Source: CAZDKK01 sp964603725 | GTDB taxonomy: Bacteria > Eisenbacteria > RBG-16-71-46 > CAIMUX01 > WJJG01 | NCBI GenBank assembly: GCA_964603725.1 | Contig: CAZRWW010000007.1 | Span: 49,425-113,424 of the forward strand | Direction: 5' to 3' | DNA length: 64,000 bases | Part shown: positions 35,249 to 44,138 of the stretch, one piece after another | Layout of the letters: each line of letters starts with the position of its first letter | How positions within the stretch are numbered: position 1 is the first letter of the stretch | Program-made: the position numbers and the translations under genes | Notes under the pieces: model-generated | Databases searched by the model: none | What the model was told of the DNA's origin: nothing | Seen by the model: only the letters and a program-made list of their open reading frames with translations

Positions 35249-36253
35249 CTACTTGCCGCGCAGATCCCGGCGCGTGGAACGCGGCAGCCGGTCGAGCACC
35301 GGCAGCAGCCGGAAGGCCTCCTTGTGCGGCAGCCAGAGCGTGCCCTCCACGGCGGCGTCGGTGAGCGAGCCGTCGTTGACCCAGCGCGTGAAGATGCCCG
35401 GGTCCTCGGCCACGATCGTGAAGTCGACCTTGGCCGGCGGGGCATCGAGCACGTGCAGGCGGGAATCCGCCACGCGCAGGGCGAAGTCCCCGCCACCCGT
35501 GCGCACGCCCACGACCGCGTCCTGACCCTGCAGGTCCTTCTGCGCGCGGGCGCTCTGTCCGACTTTCGCCGCCAATTGCCGCATGGCGCCCAGCGCCTGG
35601 TGGAGGCGGTCCTGGCCGGCGGGCGCCACGCTCACGGCCGGCGGCCTGGGGCTGGCGAAGTCCAGCTCGGAGGCGCGCAGCGGCTGCTTGTCGCGCAGGT
35701 GCGCGGGAACCTCGGCCATCGGCACCCAGAAGATGTCCCGGATGCGTCCCACCGTGACATCCTCGAAGACGCACTTCAGCTCGAGGCCCTTCACGAAGAT
35801 GCCCGGCCGAACCATGCCGGTGGTGGTGCGCAGGCGCGAGGGCAGGAAGCTCGCGATGGGGGAATCGGTGGCCACGTCGACGTAGCCTCGGGCGAAGGGC
35901 GCGTCGCCGATGAAGCTCGAGGACGGGAAGATCGTGATGGGCGCCGTCTGGGCCAGCACGCCCCGCTGGGGCAGCTCGACCTCGTGCATCTCGGCGAAGT
36001 TGCAGTTCGGGCAATGCCAGGTGTTGGCCGGCACCGCCACGTTGCCGCACTGGGGGCACTTGGCGCCGATGAGCCGACCTTCGCGCAGCGCCAGGAAGAA
36101 GCGCGAATGCTCCCCGTAGGTCTGCTTGTAGAAGGTGGTCATCTGCGTGGCGAACTGCAGATAGGTCTTTCCATCGCGGCCCTCGACCTCGCTGTATTCG
36201 GGCGCCAGGCCGTAGTCCGGGGGAAGAACGGTGTTCCGGTCTTGCTGCGTCAT
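35249..36253 (-). CDS. DUF35 OB-fold zinc-ribbon protein fused to SCP2-like domain
   Basis: The product has 334 residues. The N-terminal half is a DUF35 acyl-CoA-associated module: a rubredoxin-like ribbon with C66, C69, C81 and C84 (CPQCGNVAVPANTWHCPNC) and an OB fold (IGDAPFARGYVDVATDSPIA ... FVKGLELKCVFEDVTVGRIR). The C-terminal 110 residues look like an SCP2/sterol-carrier fold (FALRVADSRLHVLDAPPAKV, FTRWVNDGSLTDAAVEGTLW). GGGAG lies 6 nt before the ATG. It follows the thiolase-like gene by 11 nt. DUF35 proteins normally form a complex with thiolase-like partners, here the adjacent gene, so the two probably form one enzyme handling lipid or steroid-like acyl-CoA substrates. Confidence 0.87.
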   Translation of the reverse strand: MTQQDRNTVLPPDYGLAPEYSEVEGRDGKTYLQFATQMTTFYKQTYGEHSRFFLALREGRLIGAKCPQCGNVAVPANTWHCPNCNFAEMHEVELPQRGVLAQTAPITIFPSSSFIGDAPFARGYVDVATDSPIASFLPSRLRTTTGMVRPGIFVKGLELKCVFEDVTVGRIRDIFWVPMAEVPAHLRDKQPLRASELDFASPRPPAVSVAPAGQDRLHQALGAMRQLAAKVGQSARAQKDLQGQDAVVGVRTGGGDFALRVADSRLHVLDAPPAKVDFTIVAEDPGIFTRWVNDGSLTDAAVEGTLWLPHKEAFRLLPVLDRLPRSTRRDLRGK

Positions 36254-36264
36254 GGGTTTCTCCC

Positions 36265-37500
36265 TCACTCGCCCAGCTCGAGGACGATGGCGCCGCCGTA
36301 GCAGGCATTGATCGCGCCGGTTCCGTGGATGAGACCAAGGGGAATCTGCCGGGCGAGCATCTCCCGCCGGCAGGACCACGTGGAGAACATGTTGGACCCG
36401 CCGACGAAATGGCCCCCGAAGATCAAACCGCCCGAGGGGTTGACCAGCACCTTGCCCTTGGGGGGGCGCTGATCGTCGCGGAGGGACTTGACGTCGACCA
36501 TGATGCCGTCATCGACGAGTCGCCGGCTCTGCCCAGCCGGCACGAAGCCCAGCTCGGCCATGGTGATCATGAGCTGAGCGACGAAGGCGTCGTGCAACTC
36601 GACGATGCCGATGTCAGCCGGCTTGACGCCCGCGGCGGCGTAGGCCCGCTCGGCGGCGATGCGGTCGGAATCGATCCGGGGCAGTCGCTTGTAGTTGCCG
36701 CCGCGACCCGCCTGATAGGATTCGTTGGCCGCGCCGACGCCCTTGATCCAGATCGGCCGCACCCCGGTGCGCCTGGCGATCTCCTTGGCCTTCTCCTCGC
36801 TGGCGAAGATCAGGGCCCCGGCTCCCTCGGTGTACATGCAGGCCTCGAGGAGCCGCAGCAAGGGCGCGATGATCCAGCGCGAGGCCATGACCTGCTCGGC
36901 CGTCACCGTCTCGAGCCGGCGCTGGGCGTGGGGGTTGCGATTGCCCGCGTGGCAGAGCATCTCGATGATCTGGGCCCGGACCTCGGGTACGCCGATGTCG
37001 TTGGGGTACTCGTCGTTGTAGGACAGGCAGATCTGCATGTACGAGTCCGAGGCCGTGGCGCCCAGGGGATACTCGTAGAACGGGTCCCAGGACTTGGCGA
37101 TGGTGTCGACGACCATCGGCGTGGCGGTCTTGGAACGCGGGTCGTAACAGTCGGTGGCCTTCTCGCCGCCGATGCAGAGCACCACGTCCGACATCCCGCT
37201 GGCGACCTCCATGACCGCCATGCGCATGGCGTAGAATCCCGTGGCGCCCCCGGTCGTGACGCGGGTGCCCGGCTTGTTCGCCATGCCGATGATCCCGGTG
37301 AGGGAGCTCTCGGGGATCGCCTGGTGCTCGAAGATGTCGTTGTAGATCCCGTAGATCACCGAGTCGATCTCGCTGGTGGTGATCTGCGCGTCCTCGCAGG
37401 CGCGACGCGTGGCCTGTTGGAACAGGTCCCAGAACGTCGCCTCCACCCAGCGACCCCGGCAGTCCGTGATTCCGGCGCCGACAATGCCGACTTTTCGCAT
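36265..37500 (-). CDS. Thiolase-superfamily protein lacking the N-terminal nucleophilic Cys (DUF35 partner)
   Basis: The product has 411 residues. The fold is thiolase/SCPx-like: KVGIVGAGITDCRGR at the start, VELHDAFVAQLMITMAELGF (the His-bearing HDAF motif), NPSGGLIFGGHFVGGSN and the C-terminal NACYGGAIVLELG with C400. At the position of the nucleophile, where the family reads roughly GACASG, this protein reads VTTGGATGFY (about 81-90), with no Cys. Such Cys-less members paired with DUF35, like Ltp2, are retro-aldolases that shorten acyl side chains, so that activity is more likely than thiolysis. GGGAGG lies 8 nt before the ATG. The BTAD regulator ends 56 nt upstream on the same strand. Confidence 0.87.
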   Translation of the reverse strand: MRKVGIVGAGITDCRGRWVEATFWDLFQQATRRACEDAQITTSEIDSVIYGIYNDIFEHQAIPESSLTGIIGMANKPGTRVTTGGATGFYAMRMAVMEVASGMSDVVLCIGGEKATDCYDPRSKTATPMVVDTIAKSWDPFYEYPLGATASDSYMQICLSYNDEYPNDIGVPEVRAQIIEMLCHAGNRNPHAQRRLETVTAEQVMASRWIIAPLLRLLEACMYTEGAGALIFASEEKAKEIARRTGVRPIWIKGVGAANESYQAGRGGNYKRLPRIDSDRIAAERAYAAAGVKPADIGIVELHDAFVAQLMITMAELGFVPAGQSRRLVDDGIMVDVKSLRDDQRPPKGKVLVNPSGGLIFGGHFVGGSNMFSTWSCRREMLARQIPLGLIHGTGAINACYGGAIVLELGE

Positions 37501-37556
37501 GGATCTGGCCTCCCCAGGTTGCGGACAAAACAAGAAGCAAGCATACCGCGGGACGG

Positions 37557-40500
37557 TCACGATGGCCACCCTGAATCTGTGGCCGCCGCGACCGCCGTGG
37601 CCACATCCATCCGCTCACCCCGGACGACCGCCGCGGCAAGCCGTTCCGGCGCCAGCCTCCGGGCGATCTCGTCCAGCAGCGCGCGCGCCCGCGCTCGGCA
37701 GGCCGGGCCCAGGGCGCGATGGGCGAGGACGAGGCCCATGAGCTCCGTCGCCCGTTCGACGGCCCCGGTCGCCTGCAGGAGCGCGGCGGCCTCGACCAGC
37801 ACCTCGAGCAGCGTGGCCGCATCCTTCTCCTGCAGGCATTCCGTCGCCGCGCGCCGCAGATTGTCGCGGGCCTCCTCCGTTCGCCCGTCGGCGCGCGCCA
37901 GGCGTGCCCAGCCCAGCCACTTCCAGCGGTCGGCGGGCTCGTGGTTCGCCAGATAGGCTTTGCGATCGACCTGCTCCGGCCGCAGGCGATAGCGCGCTTC
38001 CTCGCGGTCGCCGGCTGACCAGGCCGTGTTGCCCAGCAGCGCCAGGGTCACGGCGCAGGCGCCGTCATCGTCCAGCGCTTCGCACAGTCGCAATGCCTCC
38101 AGCAAGCCGCCGCGCGCCTCGGCGTGGCGCCCCAGGTCGGCCTGGGCCAGGGCGATCATCCTCAGCGCAGAGGCGACCCCCGAGCGACTGCCCAGGTCGC
38201 GGGCCAGGCGCAGCCACTCGCTGCACAGGCGCAGCACCTCTTCGAAGGCGCCCAAACGCCGGGCCACGCGGGCGAGGGCCTCGAGGCAGTGCGACAAACC
38301 GTCAACGTCCTGACCCATCTCGCGGCGAATCTGGGCGCTCTCTTCGTAGCGCCTCCGGGCGCTCTCGTCGTCGCCCTGGGCCTCCGCCAGCGCGCCCAGG
38401 GCGAAGAATGACAACGCCACGCCCCACCGGTCGCCCGCGCGGCGGCGCAGCGCAAGGCAGCGCCGGGCGCTGGCCGCCGCCGCCTGAGGGTCGGCCCGCA
38501 GCGTGGCCATGCACAGCACTTCGAGCGCCAGGGCCTCACCCCAGGCGTGGCGCGCGCCACGGTAGATCTCGACTGCGCGCCTGAGTTCATGGCGCACGGA
38601 CGCGCGTTCGCGCCAGGCCGACTCGATCGTGGCCAGGACCTTGGCCAGGCCCAGTTCCGGGGTCGGACCGAGGTCTTCCAGCAGCGCGTGGCCGCGGCGC
38701 AACAGCCCTCGCGACCGCCGCCGGCTGGCGTGCCGCACGAACCAACCCTGACCGACCAGGAGCGCGCCCCTGGTCACGCGTCCGGTGCGGTCCGAGCGCG
38801 CCCCCAGCACGCTGGCCGCCGCGCCGAACAGCCGCGCTCCCTCCGAGAACCGACTGCGGATGTCGTGGAAGAGGAAGTATGCGAACGTCGCGGCGTGCAA
38901 CCGCACGACGGCGCCGTGGCGCGCGGCCCACAACCAGGCCGTGCGCAGGTTCCCGGACTGCTCCGCCAGCTGGTCGAGCGCAGCTTCTTGCCCGCGCCCC
39001 GTGAGCGGCCGCTCGAGACGCGCGAGCCAGCCCAGGTAGTGGCGGCTGTGCCGGTCGTGCGCGCGCGCGCATTCGCGCCGGTTCGCCCGCAGACGATCTT
39101 CTGCGTACTGGCGCACCAGCTCGTGCAGCTCGAAACGGTCGCGCGCGCGGCGGGCGACGAGCGACTTCTCCACGAGGGCGGTCAAGAGGTCCAGCGAGGC
39201 GCCCGCCACCTCCTGGGCGGATCGGCGCGAGAAGCCACCGTGAAACACCGCCAGACGGCGCAAGCAGGCTCGCTCCGGGCGGGTCAACAGGCGCCACGAG
39301 TGGTCGAAGACCGCGCGGATGCTCCGGTGCCGGGCGGGGGCATCGCGCCGCCGCGAGACAAGGAAGCCCAGCCCGGACTCCATCTCGCGGGCGATCTCCT
39401 CCACGGCCAGCGTCCGAGTCCACGACGCCGCGATCTCGATCGCCAGCGGGTTGCCCTCCACCGCGCGGCAGATGCGCACGGTCGCGGCCGCGGCTGGCGG
39501 CGCGGAGCCGGCCGCGCGCGCGGCCTCGCTGCGGAAGAGGCGGATCGCGTCGTAGCTCTCCCAGTCAGGCTCCGGCGCATCATCGCGCGGCCAGGGCAGA
39601 CCACCCAGCGGCAAGATCCGCTCGCCGGCCACGCGCAGCCGTTCGCGCGAGGTCGCGATCACCTTCACCTGCGGCGCGTGGCGCAGGAGGTCGGCGACCA
39701 GTTCCCCGACCTCCGGCAGGTGCTCGAGGTTGTCCAGCACGAGCAGGATCTCCTTCTCGCGCAGGTAGTCGAAGAGCTGGTCCCGCTCGCGCCCGCACTC
39801 GTCCGCCGCCCCCCGGATCGGCTCATTCGCCGGCAGTGCCGCCTGCAGCGCGTCGATGATGGCCGGCACGACGAAGGCGATCCCGCTCACGGGCGCCAGC
39901 GGGACGAAGAACGTCCCGTCCGCGGCTCGCCCGGCGTGCTCCGCCGCGGCCTCGAGCGCAAGGCGGGTCTTGCCCGCCCCGCCGACGCCGACCAGCGTGA
40001 GCAGCCGCTCGCCGGGGGAGGCGACCATGCTCCGGATTTCGGCCAGCTCGGCCTCGCGCCCGACGAGCGGCGTCGCGGGCGCCACTAGCCGTGGGCCGGG
40101 CGCGCGCATCGCGGGCCGTGGCTCGGCGGTGGCGATCTCCCCGGCCAGGATGCGGCGTTGCAGCTCCCGCGTCCGCACCGACGGCAGCAGATCCAGCTCC
40201 TGCCGGAAGAGCTGCTCGCTCGCCTCGTAGAGGTCCAGGGCGAGTCCGCGCTGTCCCGCGCGGGCGTGCAGGTCCATCAGCTTCCGCAGGACATGCTCGT
40301 TGAACGGGTCGAGCGCAAGCAGCCGGCGCGCGTGGACGATCGCCTGATCGAAGCACCGGCGCCGGCGGTGGAAGCGCGCGAGCTTCTCGAGCGCGCCGGC
40401 CAGCTCGGCCCGCAGCATGTCCTGTTGCCGCCCCAGCCACTCGTCGAAGACCAGATTGTCGCCCAGGTGGAAACCGGCCAAGAAGTCGTCGCGGTAGAGG

Positions 40501-40895
40501 TCGACGGCCGCGGACAGCGGCGCAATCCAGGCCTCGGGGACCTCGGCCCCTGGCGGCAGAACGCCGCGGGTTGGCGCGGTCAGCGAGCGAAAAGCCTCGG
40601 TGTCGATCCAAACCGCGGGCGCCTTCGCGAGCTCGATGTGATCGCGCCCGGCCGTGATCGACGGCCTGAGCGGACTGCGCTTGAGCACCCACACCGCGGT
40701 GCGCAGGTAGGCATGGGCGCTGGCCGCGTCGGCTTCCGGCCAGAGCAGCGCGGCCAGCGCCTCGCGCGTCTGCCGCCGGCCGGCGACGGCAAAATACGCC
40801 AGCAGGGCCAGCGCCTTGCGCCGTGGCAGCTCAACGGGCTCGCCCGCTTGTTCGACCTTGGGCGGCCCCAGGAGCAGAATGCGGGTCGCGGCCAA
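37557..40895 (-). CDS. BTAD-AAA-TPR regulatory ATPase (SARP/AfsR-like)
   Basis: The product has about 1112 residues from a TTG at 40895. The N-terminus (ATRILLLGPPKVEQAGEPVE, then RKALALLAYFAVAGRRQTRE) is a winged-helix DNA-binding domain of the AfsR/SARP kind. A BTAD helical domain follows to about 235. An NB-ARC/NACHT-like ATPase comes next, with Walker A VGVGGAGKTRLAL (K309) and Walker B ILLVLDNLEHL, and TPR repeats fill the rest. The start is uncertain: a GTG at 41012 would add 39 residues without homology, whereas TTG has GAGGA 7 nt upstream and begins right at the domain. It lies upstream of the thiolase-like/DUF35 pair on the same strand, so it could regulate that pair. Confidence 0.85.
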   Translation of the reverse strand: MAATRILLLGPPKVEQAGEPVELPRRKALALLAYFAVAGRRQTREALAALLWPEADAASAHAYLRTAVWVLKRSPLRPSITAGRDHIELAKAPAVWIDTEAFRSLTAPTRGVLPPGAEVPEAWIAPLSAAVDLYRDDFLAGFHLGDNLVFDEWLGRQQDMLRAELAGALEKLARFHRRRRCFDQAIVHARRLLALDPFNEHVLRKLMDLHARAGQRGLALDLYEASEQLFRQELDLLPSVRTRELQRRILAGEIATAEPRPAMRAPGPRLVAPATPLVGREAELAEIRSMVASPGERLLTLVGVGGAGKTRLALEAAAEHAGRAADGTFFVPLAPVSGIAFVVPAIIDALQAALPANEPIRGAADECGRERDQLFDYLREKEILLVLDNLEHLPEVGELVADLLRHAPQVKVIATSRERLRVAGERILPLGGLPWPRDDAPEPDWESYDAIRLFRSEAARAAGSAPPAAAATVRICRAVEGNPLAIEIAASWTRTLAVEEIAREMESGLGFLVSRRRDAPARHRSIRAVFDHSWRLLTRPERACLRRLAVFHGGFSRRSAQEVAGASLDLLTALVEKSLVARRARDRFELHELVRQYAEDRLRANRRECARAHDRHSRHYLGWLARLERPLTGRGQEAALDQLAEQSGNLRTAWLWAARHGAVVRLHAATFAYFLFHDIRSRFSEGARLFGAAASVLGARSDRTGRVTRGALLVGQGWFVRHASRRRSRGLLRRGHALLEDLGPTPELGLAKVLATIESAWRERASVRHELRRAVEIYRGARHAWGEALALEVLCMATLRADPQAAAASARRCLALRRRAGDRWGVALSFFALGALAEAQGDDESARRRYEESAQIRREMGQDVDGLSHCLEALARVARRLGAFEEVLRLCSEWLRLARDLGSRSGVASALRMIALAQADLGRHAEARGGLLEALRLCEALDDDGACAVTLALLGNTAWSAGDREEARYRLRPEQVDRKAYLANHEPADRWKWLGWARLARADGRTEEARDNLRRAATECLQEKDAATLLEVLVEAAALLQATGAVERATELMGLVLAHRALGPACRARARALLDEIARRLAPERLAAAVVRGERMDVATAVAAATDSGWPS

Positions 40896-41020
40896 TCCTG
40901 GATCCTCGCGCGTCGTCCGGCAGCGCCGTCGCAAGCATAGGAGAACGACGCGCCCGATGCTACCGGAGCCTGGCGGCAGGCCGCGACTCGGACATGCGGC
41001 GGGCGGCCGCACTTCTGGAG

Positions 41021-42541
41021 CTACTGCACCAGCGTCACCCTTCTCGTCAGCGTGCGCCCCCTCGTCGCGAGCCGGCAGTAGTACACCCCGGACGGCCGCG
41101 GCGCCGCCTCCCAGACCGCCTCATGGCTGCCGCTCATCAGCCACCGGTCCTGGAGCTGCGCGACCTCTCGCCCCGTGACATCCAGGATCGTCAGGCGGGC
41201 ATCGCCGTCCGCCGGGAGGCTGAAGCGGATCGCCACGCGGTCCCGACTCACAGCCGGAGCGTCAAGCCGCAGGATCGCGCCGCGCTCCGGCATGCCGCCC
41301 TGCGCGGTAGGATCAAGAAGGCTGACCAGCCAGGCGTCGAATCGCCCGGCCCCGGCGCCGTCGGTGTAGCCGCCCACGGTGTAGCGGCCGGGGCCGATCG
41401 CCAGGATGCCGGCGGCCCAGTCGCGGCTGGCCAGCGCGATGGTCTGGAGCCACTGCTCGTTTCCATCGCCGTCGGTCTTGATGAGCAACAGGTCGTTGCG
41501 CTGCGTGGCGGGGTCCTTCTTGATCCCGCAGGCGAGGTAACCGCCATCATCGGTCGCGCACAGCCCGTGGCCGTGCTCGTAGTAGCTCGTGCCGCCATAG
41601 GTGTAGGACCACTCGACGGCGCCCGCGGCATCGGTATAGATGAGCCAGGCCTCGCCGGCATCATTCACGGCGTGGTCGTTGTAATGGCCCGCGATCACCA
41701 GGCCGCCCTCACTCGTTGGATGAACCGCCCAGCCCCAGTCGGCGTCGGCAGCCACGAGCGAGCCGTACGCCTGCGTCCACAGCGCCGCACCGGCCGGCGT
41801 GATCTTCACGGCCCAGATGTCCCGGTTGCCGGAGGTCGATCCGGTGGTGCCGACAATTCCGTAGTTGCCGTCGCTGGTTTCGCAGAGCGAGTAGGCCCAG
41901 TCCCACTCGGCGCCGCCGAACGTGCGCGTCCACACCGTGTCCCCGTCCGCCGCGAGCTTGAGGACATAGAAGTCGCTGCCGCCCGCGCCGCGCGATTCGG
42001 TGCGGCCGGCCACGAGCAGCGAGCCGTCGCCGAGCTCCTTCACTGCCCAGCCCTCATCCGTCCGTTCACCGCCGTAGGTCCTGGACCAGACCGGCCCGCC
42101 CTCGGCATCGGTCTTGATCACGCAAAGGTCCTTGTCGGCTCCGGGCGCGGACATCGTGTAGCCTGTCAGGACGCTGCCGCCATCGCTCGTGCCGCAGACG
42201 CCGATGCCGTGGTCGCGGCCCCCGCCGCCGAGCACGCGGGTCCATTCCTCGCGGCCCGTGGCATCGGTCTTGACCAGGAGAATGTCGCCTTCGCCGGCGC
42301 CGAAGGAGTAGGTGTAGCCGGCCAGGATGTAGCCTCCGTCGAGCGTCAGCGCGAGCGCGCGCGCGCCGTCGTTGCCCGGACCACCGCAGGTGCGGGACCA
42401 CAGCATCGTCAAATCAGCCCAGGCGGGACCCGCGATCGCGAGCCAGGCGACAGCCGCCAGGCTTCCGGCGATCGCAGGCCAGGCGGCGGCCGCCAGACTC
42501 CCGGCAGTCGCCCGACGCGGCACGTGGAGCAGCTTCTTCAT
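41021..42541 (-). CDS. Secreted beta-propeller protein with sorting module
   Basis: The product has 506 residues. The leader contains a 12-residue tandem repeat (AGSLAAxAWxAI) before the processing site near GPAWADL. About seven repeats follow with the core W.RT.GG...D.G..V....DGG.L..G.T.S.GAG..D.LVIKTDA.G. (for example LLVKTDATGREEWTRVLGGG), a propeller family common in archaea and FCB-related bacteria. The C-terminal module (LTILDVTGREVAQLQDRWLM ... PSGVYYCRLATRGRTLTRRV) is FlgD-like. AGGAGG lies 6 nt before the ATG. The start overlaps the stop of the upstream DJ-1/PfpI gene (ATGA), so the two are translationally coupled. The ligand is unknown. Confidence 0.9.
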   Translation of the reverse strand: MKKLLHVPRRATAGSLAAAAWPAIAGSLAAVAWLAIAGPAWADLTMLWSRTCGGPGNDGARALALTLDGGYILAGYTYSFGAGEGDILLVKTDATGREEWTRVLGGGGRDHGIGVCGTSDGGSVLTGYTMSAPGADKDLCVIKTDAEGGPVWSRTYGGERTDEGWAVKELGDGSLLVAGRTESRGAGGSDFYVLKLAADGDTVWTRTFGGAEWDWAYSLCETSDGNYGIVGTTGSTSGNRDIWAVKITPAGAALWTQAYGSLVAADADWGWAVHPTSEGGLVIAGHYNDHAVNDAGEAWLIYTDAAGAVEWSYTYGGTSYYEHGHGLCATDDGGYLACGIKKDPATQRNDLLLIKTDGDGNEQWLQTIALASRDWAAGILAIGPGRYTVGGYTDGAGAGRFDAWLVSLLDPTAQGGMPERGAILRLDAPAVSRDRVAIRFSLPADGDARLTILDVTGREVAQLQDRWLMSGSHEAVWEAAPRPSGVYYCRLATRGRTLTRRVTLVQ

Positions 42542-43251
42542 GGCTTTCCTCCTGGCAGCGCGGGCGCCGCCGGCAGCGCCGGCGTCCGGGCCGCATCGCC
42601 GCCACGAGTGGTCCGGATGCTGTCGACCGCGCTCGCCATGAGATCGACGACCTGATGGCAGTAGTACTGCCCGCGCGTCGACGTGAGGATGTTGCCGTCC
42701 AGGACCGGCGGAACAGGCTGGCCCATCCAGATGGCGCCAGCGTCGAGGTACTCCTGCAGGTAGTTCGGATGACCCGTCACGCGGACGCCCTGAAGCAGGC
42801 CGGCCGCAGCCAGGACGCGCGTTCCCCCGCAGAACGCGCAGACCAGCAGGCCGGAGTCGGCCGCCTGCGCCACGAAGGCCAGGGCCGCGGGGCTGTTCAG
42901 AAGCTGCGCGTGCGATGTCCCCGAGTAGGCCCGGGCCGGCATGATGGCCAGGATGTCGTACGCCGTGATGTCCGAGATCTCGCCGATCAGCTTGTCCACG
43001 GTCATCGGGCCGCCCCAAGTGCACCTGCTCACGGTGGGAGCGATCCCTGTCACCGTGATGTTCCACCCCAGCAACTCCATCTGATCGCGGAGCAGATTGG
43101 TATTGGCCCCGTACTGGCTGCACACCAGCAAGAGGACGTTCACCTCCCCCGGGACGCGGTCGCGGGCCGCAGGGGCGGCCGTGGGCGGCACCAGCCCCAC
43201 CGCCGCGGCCAGGATCGCGATGGCCAGCACCGCGATGCCGGACTGCTTCAT
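42538..43251 (-). CDS. Exported DJ-1/PfpI-family protein
   Basis: The product has 237 residues. An N-terminal hydrophobic stretch (IAVLAIAILAAAVGLVPPTA) gives it a signal peptide, unusual for this normally cytoplasmic fold. The domain follows: VNVLLLVCSQYGANTNLLRD (first strand and loop) and the nucleophile elbow LLVCAFCGGTRVLAAAGLL with Cys141, then VRVTGHPNYLQEYLDAGAIW and the end DGNILTSTRGQYYCHQVVDL, as in PfpI/intracellular-protease-like members. The catalytic role (amidase, glyoxalase or protease) cannot be set from sequence. The tail after 215 is Pro/Ala-rich. The ATG has GGAGG 5 nt upstream. It overlaps the propeller gene by 4 nt, and co-export of the two products is likely. Confidence 0.85.
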   Translation of the reverse strand: MKQSGIAVLAIAILAAAVGLVPPTAAPAARDRVPGEVNVLLLVCSQYGANTNLLRDQMELLGWNITVTGIAPTVSRCTWGGPMTVDKLIGEISDITAYDILAIMPARAYSGTSHAQLLNSPAALAFVAQAADSGLLVCAFCGGTRVLAAAGLLQGVRVTGHPNYLQEYLDAGAIWMGQPVPPVLDGNILTSTRGQYYCHQVVDLMASAVDSIRTTRGGDAARTPALPAAPALPGGKP

Positions 43252-43654
43252 GAACACCTCCCTCCTCGGGCAGGCCCCGCTCGAGCCGTCCCGGAGAGGA
43301 TACGAACCGGGCGTCTCCACATGGTCTCAGAGCGCCCGGCGCTGGCACCGGAGAAGAAGCGCTCGATGACCTGTTCCACGAGCTATTGTGACGCACAACG
43401 CCTTGGCTTGCAGGGCGTTGCTGTGCTCCGGACGGCCGGCAGGCGATCCCTGGAGTCCATCGGTTCCGGCGAGACCAGCCGCACATGCGACCTAACGTCG
43501 GGGGCGCGTCGGCGGTCTAGCACGATGTGGAGCGGCCTGGCACGATGTAGAATTGTCACGGAGCAGAGTTTCAGGTCTCGAGAATCTCGGTGAGGGCGGG
43601 AATCCGCCGGAGTCGGCGAAATTCCCAGCTGACAATCAAGTTGTGGGGCTGGCC
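43252..43654. other. Divergent intergenic region (403 nt)
   Basis: No credible gene lies here. It contains the direct repeat and -10-like sequence at 43520-43553 for the plus-strand pair. No convincing promoter was found for the DJ-1/PfpI operon on the other strand. Confidence 0.5.
43520..43553 (+). promoter_or_regulatory. Direct repeat overlapping a -10-like element
   Basis: GCACGATGTGGA (43520-43531) recurs as GCACGATGTAGA (43540-43551), starts 20 bp apart, so both copies face the same side of the helix. The second copy runs into TGTAGAAT (43546-43553), an extended -10-like sequence, about 100 nt before the ATG at 43655. This looks like an operator or activator site, or a duplicated promoter half. 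Confidence 0.45.
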
Positions 43655-44125
43655 ATGAGAAGAGCGTTGTTGTGCTTGGGCATCCTGGTCCTGCTTGGCT
43701 CGACCGCACGCGGTCAGAGCTGCGCCCTGACCGTCCATCTCTCCAGCGGGCAATCCGTCACCATCGCCCTTGCTGACATCCGGCGCATTGTGTTCGCGGG
43801 AGTCAGCATGGGAGTGGAAGAGCCCGCGGGCCCGGACGCCACCGCGACCCCCTTCCTGTTGCTGCAGAGCTACCCGAATCCGTCTCGACCCTCGGCCACC
43901 ATCGAGTACGAGATCCCGGCCGAAGCGGAGGTCAGGGTCCGCGTCATGGACTTGCGGGGCGCGTTGGTCAAAGAGCTCCTGCACGAGACCCAGGTGGCGG
44001 GACGACACCGGGTGATCTGGGATGGCACGGCCGGCAGCCGTGCCCCGGTTCCCAGCGGGATGTACCTCTATGTTGTCGAGTGCGACGGCCAGGCCCTTGC
44101 CCGCCGGCTACTGCTGGTCAAGTAG
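43655..44125 (+). CDS. Small secreted protein with sorting module
   Basis: The product has 156 residues. A signal peptide (RALLCLGILVLLGSTARGQS) is followed by one short repeat (LTVHLSSGQSVTIALADIRR) and then a FlgD-like sorting module (RVRVMDLRGALVKELLHETQ, VIWDGTAGSRAPVPSGMYLY). The repeat matches units found three times at the N-terminus of the next protein (pattern hhxHhxxGxxxxxxhADIxxhxF). The ribosome site is weak (GGGG 6 nt before the ATG). It is 13 nt upstream of the beta-helix gene, so the pair is one operon. A plausible job is to provide the surface-retention module that the larger neighbour lacks. Confidence 0.8.
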   Translation: MRRALLCLGILVLLGSTARGQSCALTVHLSSGQSVTIALADIRRIVFAGVSMGVEEPAGPDATATPFLLLQSYPNPSRPSATIEYEIPAEAEVRVRVMDLRGALVKELLHETQVAGRHRVIWDGTAGSRAPVPSGMYLYVVECDGQALARRLLLVK

Positions 44126-44138
44126 ATCGGAGCCGACC

